The translations under genes were made by a program, and so were the position numbers. A DNA stretch of 64,000 nt from Selaginella moellendorffii (Eukaryota > Streptophyta > Lycopodiopsida > Selaginellales > Selaginellaceae): positions 674,392-738,391 of the forward strand of contig NW_003314262.1 in NCBI RefSeq assembly GCF_000143415.4, read 5' to 3'. The notes beneath the pieces were generated by a model. The model ran no database searches and had not been told where the DNA came from. It saw nothing but the letters and a program-made list of their open reading frames with translations. Position 1 is the stretch's first letter; each line of letters opens with the position of its first letter. This document shows, piece after piece, positions 59,492-64,000 of the stretch.

Positions 59492-61175
59492 GTGGCAGTC
59501 ACTGCCTTCCTGACATTCTCGAGTTTTCTCAACAAGTGGTACCATGAGACGGTGCTCAAGCCGGGACAGCCTCCACTTCCACCGGGATCTTTGGCAACGT
59601 GGCTGCTTTTCTCAGAGTCTTCAAGTCTGGAAGACCGACTACATTGCAAAGCTGAGTGATCTTGTACTTTCTTTCGCTTGTTTAACTTGCGCTTTTTCTT
59701 GGTTTCAGGTGCAATCGAGTGGGTTTTACAAGGCGCGCGTTTCTGTTCTGGCAGCATGCAAATTTGTAAAGACAGCTTTGAGACAGGATGGGAGAGCACT
59801 GTTACGCTCATGGGACGAAATTTGTTTGCGGGGTTAACTGGAAAGAGCCACTTGAAGCTCCAACCCCACTGTGAACAATCCCAAAGCTCTCAAGCAGTAT
59901 GTGCCCCTCATCGTCAACAACATAAAAGCGTGCCTTGCAAGGTGGTCTATGCAGGATAAGATCGTTCTTCTTACCGAGATGAGAAGGGTAAGCAGTTGTC
60001 TTAGTTTTCTTGTTGACACTGGTTTTTTCTGATATGACAGTTCACGTTTCTAACTGTCCTCTACATTTTATATGGGAAAGACTCCAGTCTCGACATGGAA
60101 GAGACTCTCCTTGTACTACATTGTCAACCAAGGCATTCAGGCTCTCCCCATCAACTTCCTTGGCACTGCGTACAACAAACCCATATGCGTTGTACATCAT
60201 AGCTTTGTGACGTTTTCCCATTTTTCAGGCCGAGGCAAAAGCTCATCAAGCTTATCCAGGACGTGATCAACCAGCGCTTCTGGAAAGCCACAGAAACAAG
60301 CATTCTTTCGTTGCTCATGGATCAGCTGGATGACAAGAAAGAGGCGCTGGAAGACGCTCATATCATAGACATGCTCAACATCTACATGAACGCTGGTCAC
60401 GACTCAACGGCTCATGTCATCATGTGGCTGGTGATTTCATAAGGCAAAAGCCTGATGTGTTTGAGAAAGTGAAGGTAAACCTTTGCAGTTTCATACAAAC
60501 TTTCCTTCATACATGTAATCTTTCTTCTTTAGGTCGAGCAAGACAACATTGCTAAAGTCATTTCAGAAGGGGAAATGCTCAACCTTTTATACATCAGAAG
60601 GATGCGCTACCTATCTAGTGTCAGTCCATTTTCCCCTGTTTTTATTCCTGAATTTATTTTTTATTTTTGCAGGTTGTCAATGAAACACTGCGACTTGCAA
60701 AAATATCTCCAATGGTCTTTAGAAGAGCCTTGTTAGACCTCGAGTTTAATGGTGAGTCTGCTTCTTCTCTCAAGTGATTTTCAAGTGATGTTCAAGTGAT
60801 TTGGAAGCGTGGCTAAGACAAGTACATATGGATCCACCCTGATCCGGAAAAGTTCAATCCAGCTGGGAGGTACGAGATTCTCACCCATGCTCTGTAACTC
60901 TGGCTGGGGTTTTTCACTAGAAATATGGAGCATCTCCATTCACGTTCATACCCTTTGGGATGGGAAATCAAACTTACGAACTTGCCAAGCTTCAAATCTT
61001 CATTGTCGTCCATTACTTCGTTCTTACAGGTGAAGATCTATTATTTGTGCCATTATTCCTTTATCTGGGGTTTGTAGGTGGACTGCCTTGGATCCCAACA
61101 GCAAAGTTTCTTACTCAACAGGATGAAACTCAAAGACAAGAAGATACTCAAAGGCAGGCTTGCCAAGTACATTAT
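59492..61175 (+). pseudogene. Decayed cytochrome P450 (ent-kaurenoic acid oxidase/CYP88-like)
   Basis: Pieces of a CYP88-type P450 appear in order but in shifting frames. They are an anchor and Pro-rich hinge (FLNKWYHETVLKPGQPPLPP), FLRVFKSGRP, SSGFYKA, DSFETGWESTVTLMGRNLFA, NNPKALKQYVPLIVNNIKAC, RWSMQDKIVLLTEMRR and TFLTVLYILYG. Then come YYIVNQGIQALPINFLGTAY, the I-helix DMLNIYMNAGHDSTAHVIMW, the K-helix VVNETLRLAKISPMVFRRAL, and WIHPDPEKFNPAGR. The heme loop region reads PFGMGNQTYELAKLQ, lacking the heme Cys. There are several frameshifts. Splice-like introns (for example GTAAGCAG to TGACAG near 59989-60040) show it is not a processed copy. Ent-kaurenoic acid oxidase makes GA12 in gibberellin synthesis; this copy cannot. 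Confidence 0.75.
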
Positions 61176-61643
61176 AGAGGCTGTTTGTAAGTCCCAAATG
61201 TTTCTCATCACAGGTCTTTGGAGGACATGCATAGCTTTTATGACCATGGACCAAATGTTGAGAACAGCAGCATCATCAAGAAGATCTAAACACTTATGTA
61301 ATTAGCAGTTTGGTGCCATTACATAAACCATTTCTTACATCAAGATTATGTAATAGCATTGCAATGCTTCTTTTTTAAATATTTAATTTATGTGGAGGCA
61401 AGTTCGTGCAAATAATGGTATCCTACAATCACAATCTCCTATTTCAATAGTCCAAGCTAACACATTATTGCAAATGAGAGAAGATGAGACCTTGTAGTAA
61501 GCCATTACAGAATAGTGAAATTTGAATATTGTAAAATAAGAAGTTGATAGTTGGACTAAAGAAGGATTTTAGAAAAAAAAATTGGATTTGGTATTTGAAG
61601 CAGGAAAGAATAAGGAAGGTTTCTAATCTATGAAAAACATATT

Positions 61644-62400
61644 AGTATTTATATCGGAAAGTAAATTTTTAGAATATTTTTTGTGAATATTATTTGTAAT
61701 TTTTTTTTGCTATTTAGAGAAACCTTTGGTGATCTATATATTCCAAACATGCAATTCTTAAGGATATCTCAAAAATATCATTATTTTTTTAGAAAACTCT
61801 ACTCTTGAAGACTTAAGAAAATTATTCTCATTTATAAATATCCTAAAAAAATATCAAGCTTAAAATGAATATAAATTTCAGCTGTATATATGTTAATTAT
61901 AACTTCTTTAATAATTCCTTTTAAAAATTATTTTTTATTTTGTATTATATATTGATTATTATTTCACATTGTAATTTAAAAACAAATATATAAAATATAT
62001 GGTTTGCATAGTACTGGGCTGGGTGAGCTCTCAAGAAGTCCAAATTCAGGAGCTTACATTTGGTATCAGAGAGGTTTTGGCTCCAACTCTGTTAGTGCCT
62101 CTCTTGGGTTCGACTTTATTGGTTGGCTAAGACAATCACACCACATGTTAATTAACATCAGGCAGGTCCAATTTTTAAAGATATTTATTTTTATTATATA
62201 TCTAATATTATTATTTCACATTATAATTTAAAAACAAATATATATAATATCATAGATCTAAGTTTATTTTTTAATTTTTATGTTCTTTATAATCAAAGTA
62301 TCAACAATCTAATTTAGAGAATGAAGAATTAGAGAGGTAAAAATCAATATTAACACTTTATTTATAAATGATAATCTTGATACAACAATGTATATTATTT
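61644..62400 (-). repeat. Right arm of the diverged long inverted repeat
   Basis: The reverse complement of this segment matches the left arm: block B at 61644-61787 (TTAGAGAAACCTTTGGTGAT, GGATATCTCAAAAATATCAT), a middle block near 61850-61905 (TTCAGCTGTATATATG) and block A at 62255-62400 (TTCTTTATAATCAAAGTATC). The short block at 61788-61850 is in direct orientation relative to the left arm. The arm is interrupted by sequence carrying another primer binding site. Confidence 0.6.
62061..62071 (+). other. Third retroelement primer binding site
   Basis: TGGTATCAGAG follows an LTR-like end GAGCTTACA by two bases. The left end resembles the GGCTTACA end of the putative LTR at 58388, so it may be a related element. 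No gag frame of length follows. Confidence 0.45.
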
Positions 62401-64000
62401 TTAAAAAAACTTAAGAACAACCTTTTTTTTTCTTTCAAAACCTGAAGCTCGGGCTATGTAGCTTGAAGGCAAGTTCTCTGGCCGCTGCCACCACATCAGC
62501 ATGGCCATAGTGAGGAGTTAATGATGAGATTTCATGCCTTGCTATGTCAGACAAATGATCCAACCTTGTGTAGAGTATCAAACTTGTAGGAAATGAGTAC
62601 TACTTACATGAACAACCCCTGAAAATCAGTGTTGGCAAGGATGCATCCATGTCCCAGGCCATTGATGAGAAGATCCTCTGGTGTTTCAATCTCACAAATA
62701 GCAACAACAGCCAAACAACCAACTTGAGTTCCTTCAACTCAATCAGAAAGTAGACTGTCTCTCAGTTTCTCTAAGTGACCAAGTCAGCTTGCAGGGAGAC
62801 TTGTGATACTACAAATATTAAACCTGGTGAATCAATCCTTTTAAGAGTGCCTTGGCTGGGAATTGAGTAGCATGTGCATGGCCTTGCCACCAGTTTTCAC
62901 CATCTATGCATCTATGCAACTACAAGCAAAAGCTTTGTTAGCTTCTTCTTAGAAATGAAAGAAAAACTCAAGCCACCTTCTGCAGTTCCATAAGCTAAAG
63001 AGTCTTTATTGGTACATCCAAGCAGATGAAGTTCCTTGGGTAAAAATTTGATAGCATAGACTGATTTTGTTTTTGAGTTGTATTTGTTATGATCACAGAT
63101 TCAACAGCTAAAAGGATGTTAAATCTTATCAAGTGGTGAGCTATTCAATGGGTACAATAAAAATTAAAAATAGATAGATAAAAAGGAGAAACAATATGTC
63201 ATACAAATAGCAGATAGCTTAAAAAAATAAAAAACTTAGAATTTATTCTAGGGTCCTCCCATAGTAAATTCAAATGATGAGATTAAAAAAATTTAAAAAT
63301 TTCACAATAGTCTTAATAAATTCAAATAATATAGATATTTAATTATTGGTAATGTAGTTACTGAATAGTTATATTACTTTTGTGTTAATTTTTAATGGCA
63401 TGCATTCGAATTTGGGATTAGGGCAACTAAAAAAATGGAACTTTATTATGCATGATGACATTTTGACACTTCTTTGACAATACAGGATTACTTCTTCTTT
63501 TAACAAAAAAACTTTATTATATCATTCACCGTTATAGTGTACAGAAAATGATAATAATGTGATGAATAATATATCATATATAAAATATAATAATTTTAAT
63601 ATGTATATAGTCATGTGTTAGATCCATTTTATAATTAAAATATTAATAATTTAATAATCTAGGTTAATATAATCATGTTCTTCTTTATATTTTTAATGAA
63701 TAGTAAGTATAGATATGTATTCTTAAACTGGAATTTTCTAGATTTTTAGCTGTATTTGATTTGAATTGTTTTGGCTATAGATAATCTTATGGCAAATTAT
63801 TAAAAGCTTTAAATTTTCTTAATGCTTTTGGAATAATGACTACTATATATATCTTACTAGCACCTAATTAGAATCCTGATGAAGCATGGTTATTTATTTT
63901 TTAAATTTAGTCTGATTAATCTGGATATGTAATTGAGAGCTGTTCGACTACTTTATAGCATAAAACATATTTCTTGAGAAGTTCAAATAAACCAGTCATT
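62401..64000. other. AT-rich region with no recognised gene
   Basis: About 62430-63060 is less AT-rich and reads like a decayed coding segment on the minus strand (fragments such as HYGHADVVAAARELAFKLHS), but it is broken by stops and I cannot name it. From 63100 to the end the sequence is strongly AT-rich with no feature seen. Confidence 0.4.

Noticed and set aside
59368-59811. 147-codon minus-strand frame over the P450 relic
   Set aside because: It is antisense to clear P450 text on the plus strand and has no recognisable domain.

Overview
This is nuclear DNA from a land plant with a very compact genome. Most introns are about 50-70 bp, neighbouring start or stop codons are often less than 150 bp apart, and one scaffold gap of exactly 100 N is present. 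The gene set is plant-like (ATX-type SET protein, DRP5A, MAP70, FTSH11, NAC factor, plastid-type thioredoxin). It also has a CCDC40-like axonemal protein next to a Rab23-like GTPase, which seed plants with non-motile sperm do not need. Together these suggest a seed-free vascular plant, most likely a spikemoss (Selaginella moellendorffii-like). The species name is inference.

Bases 1-50,503 are a gene-rich arm with 23 protein-coding genes. In order: ATX3/4/5-like histone methyltransferase (+); plant-specific membrane-anchored protein of unknown function (-); divergent phosphoglycerate kinase (-); DUF493 protein (-) head-to-head with dynamin-related DRP5A (+); a degenerate duplicate of the last DRP5A exon; HAD-type 5'-nucleotidase (-); TPR protein (-) head-to-head with a METTL21-type methyltransferase (+); uroporphyrinogen-III synthase-like protein (-) head-to-head with an unrecognised coiled-coil protein (+); eIF2D (+) tail-to-tail with an atypical thioredoxin (-); Cu/Zn superoxide dismutase (-); organellar aspartyl-tRNA synthetase (-); membrane-tethered NAC factor (-); thimet oligopeptidase (-) head-to-head with FTSH11 (+); SUMO E2 (+); MAP70 (+); P4-ATPase flippase with an assembly gap (+); Rab23-like GTPase (-) head-to-head with a CCDC40-like protein (+), which is tail-to-tail with a mitochondrial carrier (-).

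The genes are mostly independent housekeeping loci, but their packing is extreme. Two convergent pairs have directly abutting stop codons, a third has 9 bp between stops, and one divergent pair has start codons only 29 bp apart. The most suggestive functional pairing is the Rab23-like and CCDC40-like genes, two cilium-associated families sharing a 140-bp intergenic region.

Bases 50,504-64,000 are different: strongly AT-rich and without an intact gene. They hold remnants of at least three LTR retroelements, a 12-bp-type minisatellite and a decayed ent-kaurenoic-acid-oxidase-like P450. A pair of diverged long inverted repeats (about 55.76-56.28 kb and 61.64-62.40 kb) encloses most of these remnants.

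All exon joins were read by eye from splice sites and family similarity, so internal boundaries are approximate.
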